The notes below the pieces were generated by a model. That model saw only the letters and a program-made list of their open reading frames with translations, did no database searches and had not been told where the DNA came from. 64,000 nt of DNA from NCBI GenBank assembly GCA_041688815.1, contig JBDNHK010000057.1, positions 62,001-126,000 on the forward strand. The letters are read 5' to 3'. Below are positions 8,889 through 17,019 of the stretch, piece by piece. The DNA is from Rhabdothermincola_A sp041688815. Lineage in GTDB: Bacteria > Actinomycetota > Acidimicrobiia > Acidimicrobiales > Acidimicrobilacustridaceae. How positions within the stretch are numbered: the stretch's first letter is position 1; each line of letters begins with the position of its first letter. The position numbers and the translations under genes are program-made.

Positions 8889-9680
8889 TCAGGAGCGCGC
8901 AGAACGCAGGGCGGCCACCCCGGCCCTGGGGTCGCCGGAGGTCACCAGCGACTCGCCGACCAGCACCGCGTGGTAGCCGGCATGGGCCAGCACGAAAGCG
9001 TCCTCGGGTCCGCCGATGCCACTCTCGGCCACCCGCACGACGCCCGGCGGCATCTGCGGGGCCACCCTCACCGCCCGTTCGGTGTCGACGGCGAAGGTCA
9101 CCAGGTCGCGCTGGTTGACCCCGATGAGATCGGCGCCGGCTTCGATGGCTCGCTGCAGTTCGGCCTCGTCGTGGATCTCGACCAGCGCGTCGAGCCCGAC
9201 GGTGCGGGCCAGCGCCAGCATGTCGACCAGTTCGGACTGCCCGAGGGCGGCGGCGATGAGCAGCACGCAGTCGGCGCCCATCAGCCGGGCGTCGACGACG
9301 TCACGAAGGTCGACGGTGAAGTCCTTGCGCAGCACCGGCAATCCGCAGGCGGCGCGGGCGCGGGCCAGGTCGTCGGGCTCGGCCCCGAAGAACTCGAAAT
9401 CGGTCAGCACCGAGAGCGCCGCCGCGCCGCCGGCCTCGTAATCACGGGCCAGGCCGGCGGGGTCGAGATCGGGGGCGAGTGGACCCTTCGATGGCGAACG
9501 ACGCTTCACCTCGGCAATGACGGCGATGTCGCCGAGGGCGGCGACGGCCGACACCGCGGCTCTGAAGTCGCGGGTCGGGGCCAGGGTCGACGCAGCCTCG
9601 ACCAGGGTGTCGAGGCTCCGGGAATCAGCCGCGGCCGCAGCGCGATGGGCGTCGAGGATGCGGTCGAGGTACGTGATCAG
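8889..9680 (-). CDS. trpC: Indole-3-glycerol phosphate synthase
   Basis: This 263-residue TIM barrel closes the indole ring of the tryptophan precursor. IAEVKRRSPSKGPL holds the catalytic Glu and Lys, VLRKDFTVD the second Lys, and GVNQRDL and VAESGIGGPEDA the later active-site strands. Coding sequence extends upstream to ITYLDRILDAHRAAAAADSRSLDTLVEAA, the normal N-terminus. The only start codon there is CTG at 9680, which overlaps the preceding TGA as CTGA. A GTG at 9554 would remove 42 conserved residues. Confidence 0.92.
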   Translation of the reverse strand: MITYLDRILDAHRAAAAADSRSLDTLVEAASTLAPTRDFRAAVSAVAALGDIAVIAEVKRRSPSKGPLAPDLDPAGLARDYEAGGAAALSVLTDFEFFGAEPDDLARARAACGLPVLRKDFTVDLRDVVDARLMGADCVLLIAAALGQSELVDMLALARTVGLDALVEIHDEAELQRAIEAGADLIGVNQRDLVTFAVDTERAVRVAPQMPPGVVRVAESGIGGPEDAFVLAHAGYHAVLVGESLVTSGDPRAGVAALRSARS

Positions 9681-9991
9681 CTCGGCATGCCCTTGTTGTT
9701 CGCCGTGGGCGTCGCCATCACCATCATCGGTGGCTCGGCGAACAGCGGCCCGAGGAGCCCGAAGCAGGCCGTCATGGCATCGCTCCCTCCGTGCGCACCG
9801 AGCGCGTCACCGTCGGTGTACAGCTCGAAGATCCACACCGTGTTCTCGTCGCCGGCGTCGGTGTGGAACGAGTACACGAGGGTGCCTTCCTCGGTGGCCA
9901 CCTGCGGGAGCATGGTCTCGAGCGCGGCGATCATCTCGTCGCGCTTGTCGGGCAGGGCCACCATCTTCACGAACAGGGAGGTCTGGGCCAT
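9677..9991 (-). CDS. ABM-domain protein, putative quinol monooxygenase family
   Basis: This 104-residue protein has the small ferredoxin-like ABM fold: SLFVKMVALPDKRDEMIAALETML, then EGTLVYSFHTDAGDENTVWIFELYTD. Relatives such as YgiN act on quinols or aromatic compounds as dimers. It lies immediately upstream of trpC with a 4-base overlap, so it is co-expressed with tryptophan synthesis. Its substrate is unknown. The ATG at 9991 is eight bases from a TAGGGT -10. Confidence 0.75.
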   Translation of the reverse strand: MAQTSLFVKMVALPDKRDEMIAALETMLPQVATEEGTLVYSFHTDAGDENTVWIFELYTDGDALGAHGGSDAMTACFGLLGPLFAEPPMMVMATPTANNKGMPS

Positions 9992-9999
9992 GGCCGGGG

Positions 10000-10005
10000 A
10001 CCCTA
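10000..10005 (-). promoter_or_regulatory. Candidate -10 (TAGGGT) for the ABM-trpC unit
   Basis: TAGGGT lies eight bases before the ATG at 9991, giving a leaderless or nearly leaderless ABM-trpC transcript. Confidence 0.42.
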
Positions 10006-10053
10006 TCCGCACCGGGGCGGTCCACGAGGACGGATCGAGAGTGGTCGCAGGGC

Positions 10054-10596
10054 TCAGGCGTCGGGATCGGAAGAGTAGGAACGCATGATGGCCACGATGG
10101 GGGTGGCGATGAACGACAACACCCCGATGCCCAGCGCCACCACCCCGAAGGCGATGAAGAACGGGGTGCGCAGCAAGAGCCCGAGGACCAGCACGACCAG
10201 ACCGCCCAGGAGACCTACGACCGGCAGCAGTTGCAGGCTCCGCGACACGCTCGCACCGTCGCCCGGAGGGGCGTCGTCGAGCAACGCCGCGTAGTCGGTG
10301 TCGTCGTCGTCGATGGGCGTGAAGTCGTAGCTGGCCGCGCCGGGGCGCCGCTCGATCTGGGCCCGGCGGTGCAGGCCGTCGTCATAGGCCGCTCGGCGCT
10401 GGTCGTCGCCGAGCACCGCCCACGCATCGTTGATGCGCTGCATCTCGCGCTCGTTGGCCGCCCGCGTCCGTTCGGTGCCGCCGGTGTGGAAGTCGGGGTG
10501 ATGAGTCCGGGCCAACGCCAGATAGGCCTTGCGGATCTCGGCGGGCGATGCGTTCGGGGCGACTTCGAGCAGGTCGTAGTGGGTGGGTTCGGCCAC
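10054..10596 (-). CDS. J-domain membrane protein
   Basis: The 180-residue protein starts with a J domain (residues 6-65) containing the HPD motif in RTHHPDFH, followed by helix IV-like QRINDAWAVLGDDQRRAAYD. An acidic linker is followed by two hydrophobic segments, LLPVVGLLGGLVVLVLGLLL and FIAFGVVALGIGVLSFIA. The J domain should stimulate an Hsp70 ATPase, here at the membrane. No zinc finger or DnaJ C-terminal domain is present, so it is not DnaJ itself. GTG start six bases from a TAGGCT -10. Confidence 0.85.
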   Translation of the reverse strand: MAEPTHYDLLEVAPNASPAEIRKAYLALARTHHPDFHTGGTERTRAANEREMQRINDAWAVLGDDQRRAAYDDGLHRRAQIERRPGAASYDFTPIDDDDTDYAALLDDAPPGDGASVSRSLQLLPVVGLLGGLVVLVLGLLLRTPFFIAFGVVALGIGVLSFIATPIVAIMRSYSSDPDA

Positions 10597-10602
10597 GCCG
10601 CG

Positions 10603-10608
10603 AGCCTA
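10603..10608 (-). promoter_or_regulatory. Candidate -10 (TAGGCT), leaderless J-domain gene
   Basis: TAGGCT lies six bases before the GTG at 10596, the spacing expected for a leaderless transcript. Confidence 0.5.
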
Positions 10609-10615
10609 GGAGCGC

Positions 10616-11596
10616 TCAGGAGCCGGCGGCCGGATCGACCACCAGCCCCGTGATCCCGTCGGAGTCCGAGCCAAGCCCTACTTCGCCACCAAGGGGAACG
10701 GCCCGGCCCACGACGGCGAGGGCCAGCGCCGGGTACCCCGGGCCGAGGGCCACGGCCACGCTGGTGAGACGGCCCACCTCTTTGCCCGCGAACCCGAGCA
10801 CGGTACCGACATCCGGCCCCGCGCCGATGGGGAAGGTGCCGTCACCCAACTGCACCAGGCGAATCGGTTTGGGCACGGTGTTGCCGCGGCTGTCGATGCG
10901 GGCGACGAGTTCCTGGCCGGTGTAGCAGCCCTTGGTGAAGCTCACCGAAGCACCGATGAGCCACTGGCCGGCCTCGCCGGGGATGGTCTCGTCGGTGAGC
11001 TCGCTTCCCACCGCAGGCACGCCGTGGGCGATCCGGTAGCGCTCGAAGGCGGCGGCCGGCACCAGGTCGTGGGGCCGCTCGTCGGCACCGAGATCGGCCA
11101 TCGTCGTTCCCGGCGGCAGGATCCGGTCGATCCCGGCGACGCCGGGGCCGACGACGACCCCCGCCAGCGCGCCGGGGGCCGCTGCGGCACCGGTGGGGAC
11201 GTGTCCGATCTCGACCCGCTGAGCACCGTGACGGCGGGCGAGAGCGACCCGGCGCTGCGGCGAGGAGAACTCGGCCTTGGTGCGCAGCAGGAACCGGGTG
11301 AGCCGGGCCACCACCTCGTCGCCGTGGTCGGGGTCGACGTCGAGCGCGTAGGCGTCGGGCGACACCCGATGCACCCGCAGCCAGGCCAGGACCTTACCGT
11401 TCGGTTGCAGCAGCAACGACCAGGTGGACGAGCCTTCGGCCAGAGCCACGACGTCCTGGCTGAGCTGCCCCTGCAGGAACCGCCCGCTGTCGGGTCCCGC
11501 GAAGAGAACGACATCGCGCTCGACGACCGCAGTCGCGCCCGCCGTGTTCAGCGCCTCGTAGCCCGAGACAACACCAGTTCGTTCGATTTCATCCAT
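10616..11596 (-). CDS. ygfZ: YgfZ/GcvT-family folate-binding protein
   Basis: This 326-residue protein has the YgfZ signature KGCYTGQELVARIDSRG and the N-terminal GRFLQGQLSQDV segment. YgfZ proteins bind tetrahydrofolate and help make or repair certain iron-sulfur enzymes. The ATG at 11596 (MDEIERTG) is where similarity begins; the upstream codons are compositionally non-coding. It lies 19 bases from the J-domain start and on the same strand as trpE, although no direct role in tryptophan synthesis follows from that. Confidence 0.87.
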   Translation of the reverse strand: MDEIERTGVVSGYEALNTAGATAVVERDVVLFAGPDSGRFLQGQLSQDVVALAEGSSTWSLLLQPNGKVLAWLRVHRVSPDAYALDVDPDHGDEVVARLTRFLLRTKAEFSSPQRRVALARRHGAQRVEIGHVPTGAAAAPGALAGVVVGPGVAGIDRILPPGTTMADLGADERPHDLVPAAAFERYRIAHGVPAVGSELTDETIPGEAGQWLIGASVSFTKGCYTGQELVARIDSRGNTVPKPIRLVQLGDGTFPIGAGPDVGTVLGFAGKEVGRLTSVAVALGPGYPALALAVVGRAVPLGGEVGLGSDSDGITGLVVDPAAGS

Positions 11597-11669
11597 GGGC
11601 CCAGTCTCGCATCGAGCCACGCCGATCCACCCCGGCGCCTCCGCGCCCGGGGAAGAAGCGGCGCCGCCG

Positions 11670-13211
11670 TCACGACCCGGGGGAAGACGCCGGGCCCTGC
11701 GAGCGGCGCCGGACGGCGGTGAGGGCCCGCGCCCCGGGGATCGCCGCCAGCAGGGCCCCGGCCTTGTTGCGGCACTCGAGGTCCTCGTGCTCGGCAACGC
11801 TGTCGGCCACGATTCCGGCGCCGGCCTGCACGTGGGCCACGCCGTCGGGGCCGACCATCAGGGTGCGGATGGCCAGCGCGGTGTCGATGGTGCCGGAGAA
11901 GTCGATGTAGCCGACCACCCCGGCGTAGGGGCCCCGCTTCACCGGCTCGAGGGCGTCGATGATCTCCATGGCCCGCACCTTGGGCGCCCCCGACACCGTG
12001 CCTGCGGGGAGGGTGGCACGCAGCACGTCGATGGGGGTGCGGCCCTCGGCCAGGTCGCCGGAGACCTGGGAGGTGAGGTGCATCACGTGGCTGTAGCGCT
12101 CGAGCACCATCATCTCGTCGACCTGTTCGGAACCGAAGCGCACCACCCGGCCGACGTCGTTACGGGCCAGGTCGACGAGCATGATGTGCTCGGCCACCTC
12201 TTTCGGGTGCTCGCGCAGCTCCGCCCCCAGGCGGCGGTCTTCCTCCTCGGTGCGGCCGCGGCGGCGGGTGCCGGCGATCGGTCGCGAGATGACCCGGCCG
12301 TCGACCAACTTCACCATCGGCTCGGGTGACGCCCCGACCAGGCTGACCTGCGGGGTGCGCACGAAGTACATGTACGGGCTGGGGTTCACCTGACGCAGCA
12401 CCCGGTAGACGTCGAAGGGATCGGCGTCGAGCGGGAACGAGTACCGCTGCGAGAGCACCACCTGGAAGATGTCGCCGGCCAGGATGTGTTCCTTCGCCGC
12501 CTCGACCGCCCGGGCGAAGTCGGCGGTGCTCACCGACGAGACCACGTCGGGCGGGGCCACGTCGCTGTCGGGCGCGTCGACCAGCGGCTCGTCGAGCGAG
12601 CGGGCACCGTCGGCCGCCAACTGGTCGAGGCGGGTGACGGCATCGTCGTAGAGGCGGTCGAGGTCGTCGTTCGAGGCCTGCGGGGGGACGAGCACGTTCT
12701 CGATCAAGGTGACGCGCTGGCGGAAGTGGTCGAAAGCGGCGAGTTGGCCGATGACCGACAGCACGGCGTCGGGATAGCCGGTGAGGTCGGGCGGGACGTC
12801 GGGCAGGCGTTCGACCTCGCGGACCACGTCGTACCCGAGGTAGCCCATGAGCCCGCCGTGCAAGGGGGGCAGCTCGTCGATGTCGGGCGATCGGTACCGG
12901 TCGAGCAGCCACTCGACGGCGGCGAGGATACCTCGCTCGGTGGGGAGCTCGGCCGGGAGGTCACCGGTGACGGTGAGCTGGCCCGAGCGCGAGACGATCG
13001 TGGCCAGCGGGTTGCGACCCACGAACGACCAGCGACTCCACCGCTCGCCGTGCTCGACCGATTCGAGCAGGAAACCCGGTTGGTCGTCGCCGCAGAGCCG
13101 AGCGAACGTCGCGACCGGCGTGGTGAGGTCGGCCAGCAGCTCTCGCCAGAGGGGGACGACGGTGTGATCGGCGGCCCAGGCGTGGAACTGTTCGCGGCTC
13201 GGCCGGATCAC
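11670..13211 (-). CDS. trpE: Anthranilate synthase component I
   Basis: This 513-residue chorismate-utilising enzyme makes anthranilate with a TrpG glutaminase, which is not found in this window. Core motifs are present: ISRPIAGTRRRGRTEEEDRRLGAELREHPKE, HLTSQVSGDL and PAGTVSGAPKVRAMEIIDALEP. The N-terminal feedback domain is full length. GTG at 13211 follows the hisI stop by four bases, so hisI and trpE are one transcript, an arrangement known in other actinobacteria. No trp leader peptide or attenuator is visible. Confidence 0.95.
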   Translation of the reverse strand: MIRPSREQFHAWAADHTVVPLWRELLADLTTPVATFARLCGDDQPGFLLESVEHGERWSRWSFVGRNPLATIVSRSGQLTVTGDLPAELPTERGILAAVEWLLDRYRSPDIDELPPLHGGLMGYLGYDVVREVERLPDVPPDLTGYPDAVLSVIGQLAAFDHFRQRVTLIENVLVPPQASNDDLDRLYDDAVTRLDQLAADGARSLDEPLVDAPDSDVAPPDVVSSVSTADFARAVEAAKEHILAGDIFQVVLSQRYSFPLDADPFDVYRVLRQVNPSPYMYFVRTPQVSLVGASPEPMVKLVDGRVISRPIAGTRRRGRTEEEDRRLGAELREHPKEVAEHIMLVDLARNDVGRVVRFGSEQVDEMMVLERYSHVMHLTSQVSGDLAEGRTPIDVLRATLPAGTVSGAPKVRAMEIIDALEPVKRGPYAGVVGYIDFSGTIDTALAIRTLMVGPDGVAHVQAGAGIVADSVAEHEDLECRNKAGALLAAIPGARALTAVRRRSQGPASSPGS

Positions 13212-13215
13212 CGGC

Positions 13216-13593
13216 TCATGTGCCGTCGCCCGCGGTCACGGAGCCGAACGGGGAGAAGAAGCACGAGTAGTTGCCGGTGTGACAAGCGCCCTTGCCCTCC
13301 TGCTCGACCACGAAGAGCAGGGTGTCGCCGTCGCAGTCGTAGGCGCCCGAGCGCACGAACTGGCGGTCGCCGGAAGTCTCGCCCTTGCACCAGTACTCCT
13401 GTCGGGATCGGCTCCAGAACCAGGTTCGGCCGGTTTCGAGGGTCTGGCGCAGCGACGCCTCGTTCATCCACGCCATCATCAGCACCTGGCCGGTGCCGTC
13501 CTCCTGGATGATGACCGGCACCAGGCCGTCGGCGTTGAAGGTGACGGCGGCGAGCTGGTCGTCGGTGAAGGCGATGGGGGTGCTGACGGGCAT
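13216..13593 (-). CDS. hisI: Phosphoribosyl-AMP cyclohydrolase
   Basis: This 125-residue single-domain HisI opens the adenine ring of PR-AMP, step three of histidine synthesis. The zinc- and magnesium-binding motifs are complete: SRQEYWCKGETSG, AYDCDGDTLLF and GKGACHTGNYSCFF. There is no HisE domain fused. The ATG at 13593 is supported by a TACCGT -10 six bases upstream. It is separated from the main his operon by the GroES-like and hydrolase genes. Confidence 0.95.
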   Translation of the reverse strand: MPVSTPIAFTDDQLAAVTFNADGLVPVIIQEDGTGQVLMMAWMNEASLRQTLETGRTWFWSRSRQEYWCKGETSGDRQFVRSGAYDCDGDTLLFVVEQEGKGACHTGNYSCFFSPFGSVTAGDGT

Positions 13594-13599
13594 TTCCCC

Positions 13600-13605
13600 A
13601 CGGTA
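13600..13605 (-). promoter_or_regulatory. Candidate -10 (TACCGT), leaderless hisI-trpE
   Basis: TACCGT lies exactly six bases before the hisI ATG. It would drive the hisI-trpE transcript without a 5' leader, which leaves no room for classical attenuation. Confidence 0.5.
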
Positions 13606-13669
13606 CCGGTGACGATGCGTGCTCACGAACGGGTTCGGTCGCGGAGAAACTGCGGCCCACCCCGCCGGC

Positions 13670-14026
13670 TCAGAGGTAGAGGCCGGTGCTGCCCTCGTCG
13701 AGGCGCTTGGCGGCGACGGCGTGGACGTCGCGTTCACGCAGGATGATGTAGTCGTCGCCGCGCACCTCGACCTCGTAGCGGTCCTCGGGGTTGAAGAGCA
13801 CCTGATCGCCGGACTGCATCGACCGCACGTTGGGGCCGGCGGCCACGCACTCGGCCCACACCAGCCGCTTGCCCATCTGGGCCGTGACGGGGATGAGGAT
13901 GCCCCCGGTGGAGCGGCGCTCGCCTTCTGCGCCGCCCATCTGCACGAGGATGCGATCGCTGAGCATCTGGATGGGCAGCTTGTCGACCGGGTCCGCTGAC
14001 GTCGAGGGCACGTCGTCGGGGGCCAT
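13670..14026 (-). CDS. GroES-family co-chaperonin paralogue
   Basis: The 118-residue protein has a GroES/Cpn10 beta-barrel: LPIQMLSDRILVQ, RRSTGGILIPVTA at the mobile loop, GPNVRSMQSGDQVLFNPEDRYEVEVRGDDYIILRERDVHAV. It has an N-terminal Ser/Asp-rich extension and a C-terminal tail ending TGLYL. No groEL gene is adjacent and no CIRCE site was found, so it is probably a second, constitutively expressed GroES-like protein rather than the main heat-shock GroES. Its ATG lies about 50 bases from the divergent hydrolase start. Confidence 0.85.
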   Translation of the reverse strand: MAPDDVPSTSADPVDKLPIQMLSDRILVQMGGAEGERRSTGGILIPVTAQMGKRLVWAECVAAGPNVRSMQSGDQVLFNPEDRYEVEVRGDDYIILRERDVHAVAAKRLDEGSTGLYL

Positions 14027-14058
14027 GTCGGAGCGCGTGGGGGTCACCCCGACGACGG

Positions 14059-14064
14059 TACCGT
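14059..14064 (+). promoter_or_regulatory. Candidate -10 (TACCGT) for the alpha/beta hydrolase
   Basis: TACCGT lies eight bases before the GTG at 14073. It overlaps GGTACC (14057-14062), a palindrome that reads as TACCGT on the other strand as well and could also serve the divergent groES-like gene. Confidence 0.4.
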
Positions 14065-14072
14065 CTGACCTC

Positions 14073-14732
14073 GTGCCCGACGACACCGACACCCGACGTT
14101 TGCGGTTCCCCACGGCCGACGGCTTGTCCCTCGAGGGTGAGGTGACCCTGCCCGAGGCGCCGGCTCCCGGCCACGAGGCCATCGAGGGCGCAGTGGTGCT
14201 GGCCCACCCCCATCCATTGCACGGCGGGTCGATGGCCTCGCTGGTCACCAGCGAGCTGTTCCGGGTGCTCCCCCTCCACGGGCTGGCCGTGCTGCGGTTC
14301 AACTTCCGGGGCGTGGGGGCCAGCGAAGGCGAGCACGGCCACGGTACGGACGAGCGCCTCGACGTGGAGGCAGCCATCGACACGCTGGCCGGGATTACCG
14401 CCGCACGGCCGCTGGTGCTGTGCGGGTGGTCGTTCGGGGCCGACGTGTCGTTGACCGTGACCGCCGAACGCCTGGCCGGCTGGGCGCTGATCGCGGCGCC
14501 GCTGCGCATCCGGCCGGCGGCCGACTACGAACCGGTCGGTGCCGATCCCCGCCCCAAGCTGCTGATCGTGCCCGAGCACGACGAGTTCCGCGCTCCGGCC
14601 TCGGCGGCCGAGGCCACGGCGCACTGGGCCAACACGACCGTCGAGACGGTGTCGGGGGCCGACCACTTCCTGGTGGGACGCACCGACGAGGCGGCCCGCC
14701 TGGTGGCCTCGTTCGTCGCCTCGCGTGCCTGA
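14073..14732 (+). CDS. Alpha/beta hydrolase (COG2945-like)
   Basis: This 219-residue protein resembles the COG2945 group of small alpha/beta hydrolases. VLAHPHPLHGGSM forms the oxyanion region, Ser120 in CGWSFGADVS is the nucleophile, and the later VPEHDEF and GADHFLVG supply the Asp and His. Substrate is unknown. The GTG at 14073 is preferred because an ATG at 14025 would overlap the divergent groES-like start and lacks a promoter, whereas TACCGT precedes the GTG. Confidence 0.85.
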   Translation: MPDDTDTRRLRFPTADGLSLEGEVTLPEAPAPGHEAIEGAVVLAHPHPLHGGSMASLVTSELFRVLPLHGLAVLRFNFRGVGASEGEHGHGTDERLDVEAAIDTLAGITAARPLVLCGWSFGADVSLTVTAERLAGWALIAAPLRIRPAADYEPVGADPRPKLLIVPEHDEFRAPASAAEATAHWANTTVETVSGADHFLVGRTDEAARLVASFVASRA

Positions 14733-14763
14733 CCCCCACCCGCGCCAGGACCGGACGGTGACC

Positions 14764-14781
14764 CCGGCCCATCAGGGCCGG
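14764..14781. terminator. Stem-loop between hydrolase and hisF
   Basis: CCGGCCC (14764-14770) and GGGCCGG (14775-14781) form a 7-bp stem with a 4-base loop over the hisF stop codon. It sits between convergent genes and may end transcription from both sides. Confidence 0.35.
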
Positions 14782-15548
14782 ACGGCCACTCCCGAAGCGA
14801 GCATGTGGGCCTTGGCCTCGTGCACGGTGTGCTCACCGAAGTGGAAGATCGAGGCCGCCAGCACGGCATCGGCGTGCCCGATGGTGACACCCTCGACGAG
14901 ATGGTCGAGGGTGCCGACCCCACCCGACGCGATGACCGGCACGCCGACGGCGGCGGCCACGGCGGCGGTGAGCTCGACGTCGAAGCCGTCTCGCGTGCCG
15001 TCGCGATCCATGGAGGTGAGGAGAATCTCCCCCGCTCCGAGCGACTCGGCCCGGCGGGCCCAGTCGATGACGTCGAGCCCAGTGGGCGTGCGGCCGCCGT
15101 GGGTGAACACCTCCCAACCCTCGGCCGGCTCACCATCGGGGTCACGTCGGCGGCGGCCGTCGATGGCCACGACCACGCACTGATTACCGAACTCGGCCGC
15201 GATCTCGGCCACCAGCCCGGGGCGATCGACCGCGGCCGTGTTCACCGACACCTTGTCGGCACCGGCGCGAAGCAGCCGACGGGCATCGTCGACGCTACGG
15301 ATGCCACCGCCGATGGTGAAGGGGATGAACACCTGCTCCGCAGTGCGCCTCACCACGTCGACGATGGTGTCGCGCTGGTCCGACGATGCGGTGATGTCGA
15401 GGAAGACGAGCTCGTCGGCCCCTTCGGCGTCGTAGCGGGCGGCCAGCTCGACCGGGTCACCGGCGTCGCGGAGACCGACGAAGTTCACCCCTTTGACCAC
15501 CCGACCGGCGTCGACGTCGAGGCACGGGATGACCCGAGCCGTCCTCAC
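14772..15548 (-). CDS. hisF: Imidazole glycerol phosphate synthase, cyclase subunit
   Basis: This 258-residue TIM barrel works with HisH to form imidazole glycerol phosphate and AICAR. The catalytic Asp is in RVIPCLDVDAGRVVKG and the second in TSMDRDGTRDGFD. The phosphate loops IGGGIRS and ASGGVG are intact. It starts with GTG 18 bases after the methyltransferase stop and belongs to the same strand as hisH and hisA. Confidence 0.95.
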   Translation of the reverse strand: MRTARVIPCLDVDAGRVVKGVNFVGLRDAGDPVELAARYDAEGADELVFLDITASSDQRDTIVDVVRRTAEQVFIPFTIGGGIRSVDDARRLLRAGADKVSVNTAAVDRPGLVAEIAAEFGNQCVVVAIDGRRRRDPDGEPAEGWEVFTHGGRTPTGLDVIDWARRAESLGAGEILLTSMDRDGTRDGFDVELTAAVAAAVGVPVIASGGVGTLDHLVEGVTIGHADAVLAASIFHFGEHTVHEAKAHMLASGVAVRP

Positions 15549-15566
15549 TCGGGCCTCATTCCGGCC

Positions 15567-16235
15567 TCATTCGGGTACCGGGATGGGCTCGATGCCTTCG
15601 GGAACCGGGCCAGCCACGAGGCGCCGGGCCCGCACCAGGGTGTCGAGGGCGCTGCGCTCACCTTCGGGGGTGGACACCATCCGATCGACCCGTTCGGCCC
15701 GCTCGACGACGAGCTCCACGTCGTGGGCCAGGCTGGCGGAGGCGAGGTCGTCCACCACCGCATCGGCGGTGGTGAGCACGCCGGCGTCACCGGGTCCGCC
15801 GTGGCCCTCGGTGAGGTTCAACAGGTCGTGGGCGACGAGGAGGAACGTGCCCTCGGGGGCCAGGGCCCGCACGGCCGTGGCCACTGCCCCGCAACGCTCG
15901 GCGGCGGGAAGCTGGAGGTAGAAGACGATGACGAGGTCGTACCCCTCGGCCGGCGGCGCCCAGGTGGTGGCGTCGGCCACGACCCACGTGACGTGGGCGC
16001 CGTGCTCGGACGCCAGGTGCTCGCCCTTGGCCACCCCGGCGGAGGAGAAGTCGACGCCGGTGACGTCCCAGCCCTGCGAAGCCAGCCAGACGGCGTTGCG
16101 GCCCTCGCCGCAGGCCAGGTCGAGGGCCCGGCCGGGCGTGAGCGACGCCACCTCGGAGGGTAGGAAGAGGTTCGGCTCGCCCCCCCACACCAGCTCGTCG
16201 GTGTCGTAACGGGCATTCCACGCGTCGGCGTCCAT
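15567..16235 (-). CDS. SAM-dependent methyltransferase, class I
   Basis: This 222-residue protein has the SAM-binding motif ALDLACGEGRNAVWLASQGWDVTGVDFS at about residues 37-64 and later Rossmann strands (YDLVIVFYLQLP, GTFLLVAHDL). It resembles TehB-like small-molecule methyltransferases. The substrate is unknown. It lies between hisA and hisF but carries its own TACACT -10 six bases upstream. Confidence 0.85.
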   Translation of the reverse strand: MDADAWNARYDTDELVWGGEPNLFLPSEVASLTPGRALDLACGEGRNAVWLASQGWDVTGVDFSSAGVAKGEHLASEHGAHVTWVVADATTWAPPAEGYDLVIVFYLQLPAAERCGAVATAVRALAPEGTFLLVAHDLLNLTEGHGGPGDAGVLTTADAVVDDLASASLAHDVELVVERAERVDRMVSTPEGERSALDTLVRARRLVAGPVPEGIEPIPVPE

Positions 16236-16241
16236 GTCCGG

Positions 16242-16247
16242 AGTGTA
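16242..16247 (-). promoter_or_regulatory. Candidate -10 (TACACT), leaderless methyltransferase-hisF
   Basis: TACACT lies six bases before the ATG at 16235, which fits a leaderless transcript for the methyltransferase and probably hisF. Confidence 0.48.
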
Positions 16248-16287
16248 CGAGGACCTCTGCCGGCCCTCGTCGGAGATACGACGCCGG

Positions 16288-17019
16288 TCAGGGGCGGGGG
16301 GCGAGCGCGGCGAGGGCCTCGGCCACGGTGAACGCGCCTTCGTAGACGGCTCGACCGACGATGGCGCCGCTGAGCGTGCGGCCTGACGCCACCAACCCGG
16401 CCAGTGCTTCGAGATCGGCCAGGCTGCCCACCCCGCCCGAGGCGATGACCGGCAACGCGGTGGCGTCGAGCATCTCGGCCAGGCCCATCAGGTCGGGTCC
16501 GGCGAGGGTGCCGTCACGGGCGATCTCGGTGACGACGAGGGCTTCCACGCCGGCGTCGGCGAACTCGGCGGCGACGTCGAGCAGGTCGCGTCCCGAACCC
16601 TTCTCCCAGCCCCGCACGGCCACCTCGCGACCGCGAGCGTCGAGCCCGACCGCCACCGGGTAGCGGGCGGCGAGGCGCCGCACCAGCGCCGGCTGCTCGA
16701 GCGCGGCCGTACCGAGCACCACCCGCCGCACGCCGGCTTCTAACAGCGCCTCGACCGCCGCCTCGTCGCGTATGCCGCCCCCGGTCTGTACGGGGACGTC
16801 GATGGCGCAGGCGATCTCGGCGATCACCGACCGGTTCACCGGGTCGCCGGTACGGGCGGCGTCGAGGTCGACGACGTGGATCCAGGTGGCGCCGCCGGCG
16901 ACGAAGGCCCGGGCCTGCTCGAGGGGGTCGTCGGCGTACACGGTCTCCTTGGCGTAGTCGCCTTGATACAGGCGCACGCATTTACCGTTGCGAAGATCAA
17001 TAGCCGGATAAAGGTCCAT
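16288..17019 (-). CDS. hisA: Phosphoribosylformimino-AICAR-phosphate isomerase
   Basis: This 243-residue TIM barrel isomerises ProFAR to PRFAR. YPAIDLRNGKCVRLYQGDY carries the first catalytic Asp, VTEIARDGTLAGPD the second, and QTGGGIRDE and ASGGVGSLAD bind the phosphates. The ATG at 17019 shares a base with the hisH stop (TGATG), so hisH and hisA are coupled. In some actinobacteria HisA also does the TrpF reaction (PriA), but a separate trpF is present here, so a dedicated HisA is likely. Confidence 0.94.
   Translation of the reverse strand: MDLYPAIDLRNGKCVRLYQGDYAKETVYADDPLEQARAFVAGGATWIHVVDLDAARTGDPVNRSVIAEIACAIDVPVQTGGGIRDEAAVEALLEAGVRRVVLGTAALEQPALVRRLAARYPVAVGLDARGREVAVRGWEKGSGRDLLDVAAEFADAGVEALVVTEIARDGTLAGPDLMGLAEMLDATALPVIASGGVGSLADLEALAGLVASGRTLSGAIVGRAVYEGAFTVAEALAALAPRP

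Noticed and set aside
11670..13700. Tryptophan attenuator or leader peptide before trpE
   Set aside because: trpE follows hisI by four bases, and hisI itself appears leaderless. No Trp-codon run or alternative hairpins are present.
13670..14072. CIRCE/HrcA site before the GroES-like gene
   Set aside because: No TTAGCACTC-N9-GAGTGCTAA match or close variant in the 47-base divergent gap.
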